Shown: positions 38,689-47,645 of the stretch, piece by piece | Layout: every line of letters starts with the position of its first letter | Position numbering within the stretch: position 1 is the stretch's first letter | NCBI RefSeq assembly: GCF_000577275.2 | Contig: NZ_HG916852.1 | Location: 2,545,001-2,609,000 of the forward strand | DNA: 64,000 bases | Source of the DNA: Rhizobium favelukesii | GTDB lineage: Bacteria; Pseudomonadota; Alphaproteobacteria; Rhizobiales; Rhizobiaceae | Reading direction: 5' to 3' | Notes under the pieces: model-generated | Seen by the model: the letters and a program-made list of their open reading frames with translations, nothing else | What the model was told of the DNA's origin: nothing | Databases searched by the model: none | Position numbers and translations under genes: made by a program

Positions 38689-38709
38689 ATGACGGGAATG
38701 GATCGCTAG
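38689..38709 (+). other. orphan start: strong ribosome binding site and six codons
   Basis: AAAGGAGATTAGTCGTC precedes ATG and five more codons (MTGMDR), then TAG. It lies where an AraC-controlled target gene would be expected. It may be the stump of a deleted gene, or chance. Confidence 0.3.
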
Positions 38710-38843
38710 GGGCAGCTCGACGTCAAAATCGGCCGTTGCAGCATTCGCGATACTTCCTATTCTGCCAGGCTGCAAAACATCATGCGGACGTCGCGCTTTG
38801 GTCCGGTATCTTGCGCAACGACTTTGAGCGTCTCGAGAGGAAA

Positions 38844-39218
38844 ATGATGCGTTTTATCAATCCTATTCCTTTCGTTCGCGACATAAGTCGCTCGAAGGAA
38901 TTTTATAACGAGCTGCTCGGTCTGAACATTATAGAGGACGCCGGAAATTTCGTCCTTTTCGAGTGTGGATTTGCAATCCACGAAGGACAATCACTTGAAC
39001 AAACGATCTGGGACCAGAAGCATGACGCTGCCGAACCCTATGGGCGAAGAAACTTGCTTCTGTATTTCGAACACGGCGATCTTGATGCCGCGTTTGAAAA
39101 TATCGCGCCGCATGTCGAATTGATCCACGCAGTAGAAAAGCAAGCGTGGGGACAGCGGGTCTTCCGATTTTACGATCCGGATGGGCACGCAATAGAAATT
39201 GGCGAGCCACAGAGCTGA
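38844..39218 (+). CDS. VOC/glyoxalase-family protein
   Basis: A 124-residue single-domain protein. RFINPIPFVRDISRSKEFYN is the N-terminal strand and helix, NFVLFECGFAIHEGQ follows, and RVFRFYDPDGHAIEIGEP is the C-terminal beta strand with the metal-ligand glutamate. Members are dioxygenases, isomerases or antibiotic-binding proteins; none of these can be chosen from the sequence. Two adjacent ATGs follow GAGAGG; 38847 is an equally good start. Confidence 0.78.
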   Translation: MMRFINPIPFVRDISRSKEFYNELLGLNIIEDAGNFVLFECGFAIHEGQSLEQTIWDQKHDAAEPYGRRNLLLYFEHGDLDAAFENIAPHVELIHAVEKQAWGQRVFRFYDPDGHAIEIGEPQS

Positions 39219-39289
39219 ATTGCTTAGAAGATTCGCGAACCTCCTGAAATTCGTGACGCGGTCCGTTATATGGCTCTGCCCGTGAATTT

Positions 39290-39321
39290 TGCAGGATCGT
39301 GCAAGAAGCTTGCAGGATCGC
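39290..39321 (+). promoter_or_regulatory. direct repeat 21 bp apart, likely AraC-type operator
   Basis: TTGCAGGATCG occurs at 39290-39300 and 39311-39321. The 21-bp start-to-start distance is two helical turns, the usual spacing of AraC-family half-sites. It lies 70 bases upstream of the alcohol dehydrogenase start codon. Confidence 0.55.
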
Positions 39322-39390
39322 TCTAACGCCTCTTCGTAGTCCCGAGGCATAGTCGGGCTGTCCAATTGCTCACATCAAAGGAAGTTTCAG

Positions 39391-40437
39391 ATGGCTATTG
39401 CAAAAGGCTATGCCGCGACGGATGCGTCGAAACCGCTAACACCCTTCACCTTCGAGCGCCGCGAGCCCAATCCCGATGACGTCGTGATCGACATCAAGTT
39501 TGCCGGCATCTGCCATTCGGACATCCACACCGTCCGCAACGAATGGAAGAACGCCGTCTATCCGATCGTACCGGGTCATGAGATCGCCGGTATCGTCTCC
39601 GCGGTCGGCGAGGCCGTGACGAAGTTCAGGGTCGGCGATCGTGTCGGCGTCGGCTGCTTCGTCGACAGCTGCATCGGCTGCGCTACCCGCGACGTTGACC
39701 GTGAACAGTATATGCCGGGTCTCGTCGGCACCTACAATGACTTCGAAGCCGACCGCAAGACGCGCACCCAGGGCGGCTACTCCGACTCGATCGTCGTCAA
39801 GGAAGGCTACGTGATGTCGATCCCGGACAACCTTCCGCTCGATGCCTCGGCCCCACTGCTTTGCGCCGGCATTACGCTCTATTCGCCGCTGCGTCACTGG
39901 AATGCCGGCCCCGGCAAGAAGGTCGCGATCGTCGGCATGGGCGGGCTCGGCCACATGGGCGTCAAGCTCGGCGCCGCGATGGGCGCTGACGTCACCGTTC
40001 TGTCCCAGACCCTTTCCAAGAAGGAAGATGGCCTCAAGCTCGGCGCCAAGGAATATTACGCCACCAACGATCCGGCAACCTTCGAGAAGCTCGCCGGCGC
40101 CTTCGATCTGGTGATCTGCACGGTCAGCGCTGAAGTTGACTGGAATGCCTACCTTGGTCTGGTCAAGGTCGACGGCGCCTTCGTCGTCGTCGGTGCGCCG
40201 GAAAACCCGATCCCGGTTCATGCTTTCGCACTGATCCCAGGCCGCAAGAGCATTTCCGGCTCGATGATAGGCTCGATCAAGGAAACCCAGGAAATGCTGG
40301 ATTTCTGCGGCAAGCACAACATCGTCTCCGAGATCGAGAAGATCAACATCCAGCAGGTCAACGAAGCCTACGAACGCGTTCTGAAAAGCGATGTTCGCTA
40401 TCGCTTCGTCATCGACATCGCCTCGCTGGCTGCCTGA
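39391..40437 (+). CDS. zinc-dependent NADP alcohol dehydrogenase (YahK/cinnamyl-ADH type)
   Basis: A 348-residue medium-chain dehydrogenase. The catalytic zinc ligands are in [18 protein letters not shown] and [10 protein letters not shown]. The structural-zinc loop is atypical: [20 protein letters not shown] has only part of the four-cysteine set of the family, as in YahK relatives. The coenzyme site is [20 protein letters not shown]. It reduces aldehydes with NADPH. AAAGGAAG lies upstream. The direct repeat at 39290 and the AraC gene at 37673 suggest inducible control. Confidence 0.87.
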   Translation: MAIAKGYAATDASKPLTPFTFERREPNPDDVVIDIKFAGICHSDIHTVRNEWKNAVYPIVPGHEIAGIVSAVGEAVTKFRVGDRVGVGCFVDSCIGCATRDVDREQYMPGLVGTYNDFEADRKTRTQGGYSDSIVVKEGYVMSIPDNLPLDASAPLLCAGITLYSPLRHWNAGPGKKVAIVGMGGLGHMGVKLGAAMGADVTVLSQTLSKKEDGLKLGAKEYYATNDPATFEKLAGAFDLVICTVSAEVDWNAYLGLVKVDGAFVVVGAPENPIPVHAFALIPGRKSISGSMIGSIKETQEMLDFCGKHNIVSEIEKINIQQVNEAYERVLKSDVRYRFVIDIASLAA

Positions 40438-40445
40438 CAAACGCA

Positions 40446-40468
40446 AAGGGCGGCCTGGAGCCGCCCTT
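40446..40468. terminator. rho-independent terminator after the alcohol dehydrogenase
   Basis: AAGGGCGGC and GCCGCCCTT form a 9-bp stem around CTGGA, followed by CTTGTT on the plus strand. It lies between convergent stop codons and probably serves both genes. Confidence 0.8.
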
Positions 40469-40472
40469 CTTG

Positions 40473-41744
40473 TTATGTGCAATTGTCGTCGCGCATCGTT
40501 TCCTTCTGAGTGATGAGCCGCGCGCTGTGCTGACCGCTCAGGTAGATCCAGAGCCAGCTCCAGGCCACCGCAAAGCGCGAACGCGTTCCGATCAGGAAGT
40601 AGATATGGGCGATGCCCCATATCCACCAGGCGATCCGGCCTTTCAGTTTGATGCGACCGAAATCGATGATGGCGGCACTCTGGCCGATCGTCGCAAGACT
40701 GCCCCGATGTCTATAGCGAAACGGTGCGGGCGCCGGTTTTGCCGCTAGGCGCGCGCGGATCACCTTTGCTGCATAGGCACCCTGTTGCTTGGCGGCCGGC
40801 GCGATCCCCGGAACCGGAGCGCCGCTCTCCTGAATGACAGAGGCCGTGTCGCCGACGACAAAGACATCCGGAAACCCCGGCGCCGTCAGATCCTTCTCGA
40901 CGATGACGCGCCCCGCCCGATCTGCCGGCACATCGAGCCACTTGGCAGCGGGCGAGGCCTGTATGCCCGCAGCCCAGACGATCGTGCGGCTTGCGATGAG
41001 TCCTTGGCTTGTCTCGACGCCTGCTGACGTGCACTCCAGGACGCGCTCGCCGATATGCAGTTCGACACCCAGTTCTCCAAGCGCCTTGCCGGCATAGGCC
41101 GAAAGCTCTTCGGCAAAGGTCGGAAGCACGCGCGGCCCCGCCTCGACGAGCACGACCCGTGTCTTGCGCGTATCGATATTGCGGAATTCGCGCGGCAAGG
41201 TATTGCGCGCAAGCTCGACAATGATCCCGGCGAGCTCGACACCGGTCGGCCCTGCACCGACTATCGTGAAAGTCAGAAGCGCGTCACGCATAGCGGGATC
41301 GGTTTCGGTCTCTGCCCGCTCGAATGCGAGCAAAACCCGCCGTCGGATTGTCGTTGCGTCCTCCAGCGTCTTCAGACCTGGTGCAACCGGCTCCCAATCA
41401 TCTCGCCCGAAGTATGCGTGCGTTGCCCCCGTCGCGAGAACAAGGCTGTCATAACGCAGCGTCATGCCGCCGCGTAATGCAACCTCCCTTCCGGCCGTAT
41501 CGACACCAACGACTTCGCCAAGCACCGTCGTAACGTCCGGCCGGTCGCTATAGAGGTGGCGAATGGGCCAGGCGATATCCGAGGTCGAGAGGATTGTTGT
41601 CGCCACCTGGTAAAGCAGCGGTTGGAACAGGTGATGATTGCGACGGTCGACAAGGGTGATGCGGACACCCGCTCCCTTCAAATCGTTTGCCAACTGCAAT
41701 CCGCCGAAACCGCCACCGACAACGACAACGTGGTGCTCGCTCAT
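40473..41744 (-). CDS. ndh: type II NADH dehydrogenase
   Basis: A 423-residue FAD enzyme that passes electrons from NADH to quinone without pumping protons. The FAD site is VVVVGGGFGGLQLANDLKGA, followed by LFQPLLYQVATTIL. The NADH site is FTIVGAGPTGVELAGIIVEL, and VFVVGDTASVIQ precedes the AAKQQGAYAA quinone-site segment. The C-terminal amphipathic/hydrophobic region (AWWIWGIAHIYFLIG, WSWLWIYLSG) attaches it to the inner membrane. Confidence 0.88.
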   Translation of the reverse strand: MSEHHVVVVGGGFGGLQLANDLKGAGVRITLVDRRNHHLFQPLLYQVATTILSTSDIAWPIRHLYSDRPDVTTVLGEVVGVDTAGREVALRGGMTLRYDSLVLATGATHAYFGRDDWEPVAPGLKTLEDATTIRRRVLLAFERAETETDPAMRDALLTFTIVGAGPTGVELAGIIVELARNTLPREFRNIDTRKTRVVLVEAGPRVLPTFAEELSAYAGKALGELGVELHIGERVLECTSAGVETSQGLIASRTIVWAAGIQASPAAKWLDVPADRAGRVIVEKDLTAPGFPDVFVVGDTASVIQESGAPVPGIAPAAKQQGAYAAKVIRARLAAKPAPAPFRYRHRGSLATIGQSAAIIDFGRIKLKGRIAWWIWGIAHIYFLIGTRSRFAVAWSWLWIYLSGQHSARLITQKETMRDDNCT

Positions 41745-41875
41745 GCCTTGCCTTTCCGTGCCATTGCGCTACCGCAAATGTCGTCGATTGCCTGCGGCTT
41801 TCAACCTCTCTTTGGGCATAGCTCGCCTGCGTCCAGCGGTTGTCGCGGAGGTCGAATTCAGAGAATGGAAACAAC

Positions 41876-42340
41876 TCAATCTGCGTAAGCAACCGGAATC
41901 GATGTCCCGCTTTTCAGCAATTCCATCGAGATGGACGCGGACACGTCGAAGAGTTCGATCTTGCGAACGATCTGCTTATAGATCACATCGTAGTGCTCGA
42001 CGCGTGGGAGCACGATCTTCAGAATGTAGTCGTGGTTCCCGGTGAGCCGATGCGCTTCGACGATCTCGGGAATGCTGCTGATCGCCCGCCGAAACGCTTC
42101 GATCCACTCGTCTGTGTGATGCGCGGTCTTGATCAGCGCAAACACCGTCGTCGGCACGCCCATCTTCTCGCGATCGAGCACGACGATTCGCCGCGCGATA
42201 TGGCCGCTCTCCTCCAGCCGCTGGATGCGCCGAGAACAGGCAGAGACCGATAGCGCGACACGTTCGGCAAGATCCGTCACCGAAATGCCTGCATCGGACT
42301 GCAAGAATTCCAGGATTCGTCGATCGCGGTCATCCAGCAT
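41876..42340 (-). CDS. Lrp/AsnC-family regulator
   Basis: A 154-residue regulator. The winged helix-turn-helix is at residues 3-60 (LDDRDRRILEFLQSDAGISV, TDLAERVALSVSACSRRIQR) and the RAM ligand-binding domain at 70-140 (HRLTGNHDYILKIVLP). It is divergent from the aspartate/glutamate racemase gene across 160 bases of AT-richer DNA, the standard layout for an Lrp protein and its target. Confidence 0.92.
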   Translation of the reverse strand: MLDDRDRRILEFLQSDAGISVTDLAERVALSVSACSRRIQRLEESGHIARRIVVLDREKMGVPTTVFALIKTAHHTDEWIEAFRRAISSIPEIVEAHRLTGNHDYILKIVLPRVEHYDVIYKQIVRKIELFDVSASISMELLKSGTSIPVAYAD

Positions 42341-42500
42341 CGGCCTTCCTATCTTTCATGGTTGTCGTTTGCACAATATTCGATATCCACGCAAAAAAAC
42401 AGCGTACGCCGAGAATTTAAAACAAACAAAGCAAACCATTTGCGCGAGGATCGATGCAAGATTTCAGCAACAGGAAATTCCAGACGGGAGCATAAAAACA

Positions 42501-43220
42501 ATGCAGACAATCGGACTGATTGGTGGGATGAGCTTTGAAAGCTCGGCGGTCTACTATCGCTTGATCAACGAAATGGTGCGCGAGCGCCTCGGTGGGCTCG
42601 CCTCTGCCGACCTCCTGATGCACTCCGTCAATTTCGACGAGATCGTCGCCATGCAGAAGGCGGGCGACTGGGACGCCGCCGCAAACCGGCTCGGCGACGT
42701 GGCCCTGCACCTGCAGATCGCCGGCGCGCGCTGCATGCTCATCTGCACGAATACCATGCATCTCATCGCCGATCAGGTCGCCTCGCGAATCTCCGTGCCG
42801 CTGATCCACATCATCGACGAGACCGCCAAGTCCCTGAAGGCCGCCGGACGGAAGCGCCCGCTGCTGCTTGCCACGCGATACACGATGGAGCATGGCTTCT
42901 ATGCCGATCGCATGAAGAGGCTCGGCGTCGACATCGCAGTTCCCGAGGCCGCCGACCGAACTGCTGTCCACGACATCATCTTCAATGAGCTCTGCGCCGG
43001 TAAGGTGCTCGAGAGCTCGCGTGATAAGCTCCTGCAGATCATCGAGCGCGAGCGGGCCAAGGGCGCCGACAGCATCATTCTCGGCTGCACGGAAATCTGC
43101 CTTATCCTCGACCCGAACGACCTGCCCCTGCCCGGCTTCGACACGACAGAGATCCATGCCCGGGTGGCGGTCGAGTTCGCGCTTGCCGACGAAGTGGTCG
43201 AAGAGACCGTCGCCGCCTGA
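42501..43220 (+). CDS. aspartate/glutamate racemase-family protein
   Basis: A 239-residue two-domain racemase. IGLIGGMSFESSAVYYRLIN is the N-terminal signature; the two catalytic cysteines are in LICTNTMHLIA (about residue 80) and SIILGCTEICLIL (about residue 190). Members interconvert D- and L-aspartate or related acidic amino acids without PLP. GGGAG is ten bases upstream. The divergent Lrp gene probably controls it. Confidence 0.87.
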   Translation: MQTIGLIGGMSFESSAVYYRLINEMVRERLGGLASADLLMHSVNFDEIVAMQKAGDWDAAANRLGDVALHLQIAGARCMLICTNTMHLIADQVASRISVPLIHIIDETAKSLKAAGRKRPLLLATRYTMEHGFYADRMKRLGVDIAVPEAADRTAVHDIIFNELCAGKVLESSRDKLLQIIERERAKGADSIILGCTEICLILDPNDLPLPGFDTTEIHARVAVEFALADEVVEETVAA

Positions 43221-43233
43221 GTGCAAAATTAGT

Positions 43234-43246
43234 TGACTCAGTCAAA
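43234..43246. promoter_or_regulatory. palindrome upstream of the MarR/GNAT gene
   Basis: TTGACTCAGTCAA is a 13-bp palindrome with a central C, 39 bases before the start codon. It is a plausible autoregulatory MarR site. Confidence 0.55.
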
Positions 43247-43285
43247 TAAAAGCAGGACAAAATCTCGTATCAGGAGGTTTTGTCC

Positions 43286-44203
43286 ATGTCCGACTCTGGC
43301 TTGATCGACGTCGCCCGCGACTTCAATCGCTTCTACACCAACTTTCTCGGCGTCTTGAACCGGGCCTATCTCGATACGGAGTTCACGCTCAGCGACGCGC
43401 GTGTCCTCTTCGAGATCGGCTCTCGCCAAGGTGTAAGCGCGGTCACGCTTGCCGGCGACCTGCACCTCGACCCCGCCTATCTCAGTCGGATCCTCAAGCG
43501 CTTTCGAGCCGGCGGCCTGATCGAAACACAAGCCGATCCAAGCGATCTGCGCAGTCAGATCATTACGGTCACTACCAAGGGACACGATCAGTTCGAGGAA
43601 CTTGGCAGGCGCTCAAATGCTCAGATCGCGGAGCGCTTCGGCAACCTCGCCGCGGGCGAGCCGCAAAGCGTCGTAACGGCAATGACAGCCATCCGCTCGC
43701 TACTCGATCCGGACGCCGCACCCCCTCCATTGGTCATCCGCGCCCACCGGCCCGGAGATATCGGCTGGATCGTCCAGAGCCAGGGCAAGGCCTATACCGA
43801 GGAATACGGCTGGGACATGCGCTTCGAGGGCCTTGTTGCAGAGGTCGCCGGCAGGTTCCTGACGAATTTCGATCCGTCGATGGAGTATTGCTGGATTGCC
43901 GAACGCGGCGGCACCAACATCGGTTCGATCCTTGTCACCAATGGTGGCGACGGCGTTGCGAAGCTTCGCCTGCTCTACGTGGACAAGGCGGCTCGCGGCC
44001 TCGGGCTCGGCAAGATGCTGGTGGACGAGTGCATTCGCTTTGCCAAGGCAAAGAAATATCGACAAATCTCTCTATGGACGAACGACATCCTGCACGCTGC
44101 GCGCGGCATCTACTTAAAGACCGGTTTTCGCCTTGTGTCTGAAGAGAGGCACCGGATGTTCGGGCCCGAGGAAAACGGTCAGACCTGGATTCTTGATCTC
44201 TGA
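43286..44203 (+). CDS. MarR-type HTH fused to a GNAT acetyltransferase
   Basis: A 305-residue fusion. Residues 1-145 form a MarR winged helix (FTLSDARVLFEIGSRQGVSA, DLHLDPAYLSRILKRFRAGG, SDLRSQIITVTTKGHDQF). Residues 150-305 form a GNAT domain with the acetyl-CoA loop YVDKAARGLGLGKMLVDE and ISLWTNDILHAARGIYLKTG. Such HTH/GNAT fusions are widespread in proteobacteria but their substrates are unknown. AGGAGG lies eight bases before the ATG at 43286. Confidence 0.88.
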   Translation: MSDSGLIDVARDFNRFYTNFLGVLNRAYLDTEFTLSDARVLFEIGSRQGVSAVTLAGDLHLDPAYLSRILKRFRAGGLIETQADPSDLRSQIITVTTKGHDQFEELGRRSNAQIAERFGNLAAGEPQSVVTAMTAIRSLLDPDAAPPPLVIRAHRPGDIGWIVQSQGKAYTEEYGWDMRFEGLVAEVAGRFLTNFDPSMEYCWIAERGGTNIGSILVTNGGDGVAKLRLLYVDKAARGLGLGKMLVDECIRFAKAKKYRQISLWTNDILHAARGIYLKTGFRLVSEERHRMFGPEENGQTWILDL

Positions 44204-44234
44204 TTTGCTGCGTCGCAAAAGTTTCACTTGATTT

Positions 44235-44250
44235 GGAAACGATCGTTTCC
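44235..44250. promoter_or_regulatory. perfect palindrome, likely TetR operator
   Basis: GGAAACGATCGTTTCC is a 16-bp perfect palindrome ending 13 bases before the TetR start codon, a position where bound repressor would block transcription. Confidence 0.68.
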
Positions 44251-44263
44251 TAATTAAGTCACC

Positions 44264-44881
44264 ATGACCATGACGACCTTCACTGGAACCACCCGCACAC
44301 GCGGAAGACCGCGCGAGTTCGATCGCGATGCAGCACTGGACAAGGCGCTGCAGGTTTTTTCCGAGCGCGGCTATCATGCTGCGTCGATCAGCGAACTCAC
44401 AGAGGCAATGGGCCTTGCCTCCGGCAGCGTCTACAAGGCGTTCAAGGACAAGCGCGGAATATTCCTCGCAGCCTTCGACCGGTATCGCACGGTGCGTCGC
44501 GGCCTGCTGGATGCCCGCATGGCGAAAGTCGAAACCGGCCGCGACAAGATTCGGCAGGTCCTGACCCACTATGCCCTCTCCTCCCACGGCACCTCTGGGC
44601 GGCGGGGCTGCTTGGTCGTCGGCAGCGCGAACGACCTTGCGCTTTTCGACGAAGAGGCTGCCGAACGTGTCGCAGCCGCCTTCGCGGCCAACGAAAACCT
44701 GATCGCCGACCTCCTCCACCTCGGCCAAAGCGACGGCTCGATCTCACGCGAGATCGATGTCGCCGCCACTGCCCGGACACTTCTGTGCATGACCAATGGA
44801 ATGCGCGTCGTCGGCAAGACGGGGCGCAATGAGGACGACATGGCCGCTGTCGCCGAGACTGCAATGAAGCTTCTTGTGTGA
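44264..44881 (+). CDS. TetR/AcrR-family regulator
   Basis: A 205-residue repressor. The DNA-binding domain is at about 18-65 (FDRDAALDKALQVFSERGYH, AASISELTEAMGLASGSVYK, AFKDKRGIF). The C-terminal domain with RRGCLVVGSANDLALF matches the TetR_C group often paired with efflux pumps. It is followed by an MFS gene, and the two are probably co-transcribed. The start codon region has two ATGs (44264, 44270). Confidence 0.88.
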   Translation: MTMTTFTGTTRTRGRPREFDRDAALDKALQVFSERGYHAASISELTEAMGLASGSVYKAFKDKRGIFLAAFDRYRTVRRGLLDARMAKVETGRDKIRQVLTHYALSSHGTSGRRGCLVVGSANDLALFDEEAAERVAAAFAANENLIADLLHLGQSDGSISREIDVAATARTLLCMTNGMRVVGKTGRNEDDMAAVAETAMKLLV

Positions 44882-44952
44882 ATCGGGTTGCGATCGACCC
44901 GCCTCAGCACGCAACCTTTTTTAATCATCCGATAGCCCCACCGGAGCCCATT

Positions 44953-46182
44953 ATGAGCCTTTCGACCACCACGCGGGAAACCGTCGCGCCACAGACGATC
45001 TCGCCGTTGATGACGTTTCTTTTCGCTGCCGCGTGCGGGCTCGTCGCGGCCAATCTCTACTACGGCCAGCCGCTCGCAGGCCCGATCAGCGCCTCCCTCG
45101 GCTTCACACCGGCGGCAACCGGCCTGATCGTCACCCTGACGCAGATCGGCTATGGTCTCGGCCTTCTGCTGATCGTTCCCCTCGGCGACCTGCTGGAAAA
45201 CCGCAGACTTGTGCTGACCCTCATCGCCGTCTCTGCCGTCGCTCTCGTCGGCGCGGCTCTATCGTCGACTCCACCCACGTTTCTCCTGGCCTCGTTGTGC
45301 ATCGGCCTCGCCTCGGTCGCCGTCCAGGTGCTCGTTCCCTTTGCCGCCCACATGGCGCCGGACGCAAGCCGTGGCCGCGTCGTCGGCAACGTCATGAGCG
45401 GGCTGCTGTGTGGCATCATGCTGGCGCGCCCCTTCGCCAGCTTCCTTGCCGAGGCGACGTCCTGGCACATGGTCTACTTCGTCACCGCTGCCTTGATGAT
45501 CGCGCTCGTCGTCATCCTAAGGGCTAACCTGCCAGTGCGTGTTCCTCACACCCAGCTGAGCTATGGCAAGCTGCTCGCCTCTATGGCGGACCTCGCCCTC
45601 CATTCGCGGGTTCTCCAGCGTCGCGCACTTTATCAGGCCGGCATGTTCGCTGCTTTCAGCCTGTTCTGGACCACCACGCCCCTGCTTCTGGCAGGCCCGG
45701 AATTCGGGCTAACGCAGAACGGTATTGCCTTGTTCGCGCTGGCGGGTGCTGCCGGTGCCATCGCTTCGCCGATCGCCGGACGCCTGGCCGACCGCGGCCT
45801 GACCAAGGCTGCCTCAACGCTGGCGATGCTGCTTGGAATGTCGGCCTTTCTCATCAGCCACTTCGCGACGGACGGTTCGCCGACGGCGCTGCTGTTGCTG
45901 ACGGCGGCGGCGATCCTGCTCGATTTCGGCGTCACGACCAATCTTGTCTGCGGACAGCGTGCCATCTACGCGATCAGCGCCGAGCATCGCAGCCGCCTGA
46001 ACGGTCTCTACATGGCGACGTTCTTTGCCGGTGGAGCGATCGGATCGGCTGTGGGCGGCTGGGCTTATGCCACCGGTGGTTGGACGATGACTGCCTGGAT
46101 CGGCTTCTCGTTCCCGGCTTTCGCGTTCCTTCTCTTCCTGACGGAAGGTCGCGGTCAGCAGGCAGTCTCAGACGCTGGCTGA
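44953..46182 (+). CDS. MFS transporter, drug/arabinose efflux type
   Basis: A 409-residue inner-membrane protein with twelve predicted hydrophobic segments. The motif-A loop is GLLLIVPLGDLLENRRLVL between segments 2 and 3, and its second-half counterpart is PIAGRLADRGLTK. The layout with an upstream TetR gene suggests an inducible efflux pump. The start MSLSTTT at 44953 has GGAGCCC upstream; a GTG at 44878 that overlaps the TetR stop would add an unrelated 25 residues. The 3' end overlaps the convergent HxlR gene by 15 bases. Confidence 0.87.
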   Translation: MSLSTTTRETVAPQTISPLMTFLFAAACGLVAANLYYGQPLAGPISASLGFTPAATGLIVTLTQIGYGLGLLLIVPLGDLLENRRLVLTLIAVSAVALVGAALSSTPPTFLLASLCIGLASVAVQVLVPFAAHMAPDASRGRVVGNVMSGLLCGIMLARPFASFLAEATSWHMVYFVTAALMIALVVILRANLPVRVPHTQLSYGKLLASMADLALHSRVLQRRALYQAGMFAAFSLFWTTTPLLLAGPEFGLTQNGIALFALAGAAGAIASPIAGRLADRGLTKAASTLAMLLGMSAFLISHFATDGSPTALLLLTAAAILLDFGVTTNLVCGQRAIYAISAEHRSRLNGLYMATFFAGGAIGSAVGGWAYATGGWTMTAWIGFSFPAFAFLLFLTEGRGQQAVSDAG

Positions 46183-46584
46183 GTCGAACCTGAGCCGGGC
46201 GGCGCGAACCGCATCATGGTTTCCTTCCGCCCAGTTCAGCAGCAGTGCGAGGGTGCCGTAGAGCGAGCGGCCAAGATCGGTCATGCGATACTCGACACTC
46301 GGCGGCTTGGTCGGAAACACCTCCCGCTCGATATAGCCGTCACGCTGCAGATCTCTTAGCGTCTGCGTCAGCATGCGCTGCGAGATGTCAGGGATCATCC
46401 GCCGCAACTCGCCGAATCGGTATGGACGCTGCGACAACGCCTCGAGCATCAGCGTCGACCATTTGCCGCCGATCTGCTGCATCATGTCCCGGACCGGGCA
46501 ATTGCTGAAGTCGAGCTTGCTGAGATCGACTTCACGACGAATGCCGGGTGCCTCGTTCTTCAGGTTGACGACGGCGCCGCTCAT
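46168..46584 (-). CDS. HxlR-family regulator (YtfH/QorR-like)
   Basis: A 138-residue winged-helix protein. CPVRDMMQQIGGKWSTLMLE is the N-terminal redox-cysteine segment, and RPYRFGELRRMIPDISQRML is the recognition helix region. It is divergent from the quinone reductase gene, the same pairing as E. coli ytfH and ytfG. In QorR-type proteins the N-terminal cysteine senses quinones or oxidants; its position here fits. Confidence 0.88.
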   Translation of the reverse strand: MSGAVVNLKNEAPGIRREVDLSKLDFSNCPVRDMMQQIGGKWSTLMLEALSQRPYRFGELRRMIPDISQRMLTQTLRDLQRDGYIEREVFPTKPPSVEYRMTDLGRSLYGTLALLLNWAEGNHDAVRAARLRFDSASV

Positions 46585-46700
46585 CCTTGGTTCCCTTTTG
46601 GTAACGTAGAGCGAAAAAACTGCCTTCTTTACAGACGCCAGTCAATTCCTAATCTAGAGCTACTCTCTTTTTGAGACTGCAACGAACCTAGAGGAAAGAC

Positions 46701-47588
46701 ATGAGCGAGACCATTCTCATCACCGGCGCCGCCGGCCAACTCGGCCAGAAGGTCATCCATCATCTGCTCGAGACCGAAAAAGTTCCGGCGGCAAACATCA
46801 TCGCCGCAACGCGCGATCCCGCCAAGCTCGCAGATCTTGCCGCCAAGGGTGTCATCGCCCGCAAGGCCGATTTCGACGACGCCGCCTCGCTCGAAGCTGC
46901 CTTCAAGGGCGTCGATCGGCTGCTGATCATCAGCACCGACGCGCTTGCCGTCCCCGGTCAGAGGCTCAAGCAGCATAAGGCAGCGGTGGATGCAGCGGCC
47001 AAAGTGGGCGTGATCCATATCGCCTACACGTCGATGCCCTCGCCGGACAAATCCCTGGTGACCTTCGCGCCGGACCACCTCGGCACCGAGAATGCCATCA
47101 AGGCAACGGGTATTCCCTACACGATCATTCGCAATGCCTGGTACATGGACAATTATCTCCACGGCATGCCGCATAATCTCCAGTCCGGAAGCTGGTACAC
47201 GGGCAGTGGCGAAGGCAGGGTTGCCAACATCTCCCGCGAAGACTGCGCGCGGGCGATCGCGGCAGCTCTTGCCTCAAGCACAAACGAAAGCGCAACCTAT
47301 ACACTGACCGGCGCTGAATCCCTGACAGCTGACCAGATCGCCGCAACAATCGCTGATGCCGTCGGAAAGCCGCTGAAGGCCATGAAAGTCACCGATGAGC
47401 AACTTGGCCAGGGCATGCGCGGCGCAGGTCTGCCCGATTTCGTCGCAGACATGCTGGTCTCCGCCGACGCCAACATCCGCGCAGGCAACTTTGATCTGGC
47501 GACAGCCGATTATGAGAAGCTGACCGGCAAGAAGCCTGAAACGCTTAAGGACTTCTTCGTCGCGCACAAGGCCGCCCTCATCGCTTGA
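46701..47588 (+). CDS. NAD(P)H:quinone oxidoreductase-like SDR (QorB/YtfG type)
   Basis: A 295-residue NmrA-like Rossmann protein. ILITGAAGQLGQKVIHHLLE is the nucleotide site and RDPAKLADLAAKGVIARKAD the second strand region. YTSMPSPDKSLVTF and PYTIIRNAWYMDNYLHGMPH are conserved in QorB. It reduces quinones with NADPH. The divergent HxlR gene makes the functional reading firmer. AGAGGAAAG precedes the start. Confidence 0.88.
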   Translation: MSETILITGAAGQLGQKVIHHLLETEKVPAANIIAATRDPAKLADLAAKGVIARKADFDDAASLEAAFKGVDRLLIISTDALAVPGQRLKQHKAAVDAAAKVGVIHIAYTSMPSPDKSLVTFAPDHLGTENAIKATGIPYTIIRNAWYMDNYLHGMPHNLQSGSWYTGSGEGRVANISREDCARAIAAALASSTNESATYTLTGAESLTADQIAATIADAVGKPLKAMKVTDEQLGQGMRGAGLPDFVADMLVSADANIRAGNFDLATADYEKLTGKKPETLKDFFVAHKAALIA

Positions 47589-47599
47589 ACCGGTCAAGG

Positions 47600-47630
47600 A
47601 AGCCCGCTTCGCACCACCGGAGCGGGCTTT
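47600..47630 (+). terminator. rho-independent terminator
   Basis: AGCCCGCT (47601-47608) and AGCGGGCT (47621-47628) form an 8-bp stem followed by TTTCG. It lies between the convergent qorB-like and pdxJ genes. Confidence 0.75.
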
Positions 47631-47645
47631 CGCCTATTCGCGGTC

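Noticed and set aside
39436..40626. A 396-codon minus-strand frame opposite the alcohol dehydrogenase gene
   Set aside because: It is an antisense shadow that crosses the terminator and runs into the ndh gene.
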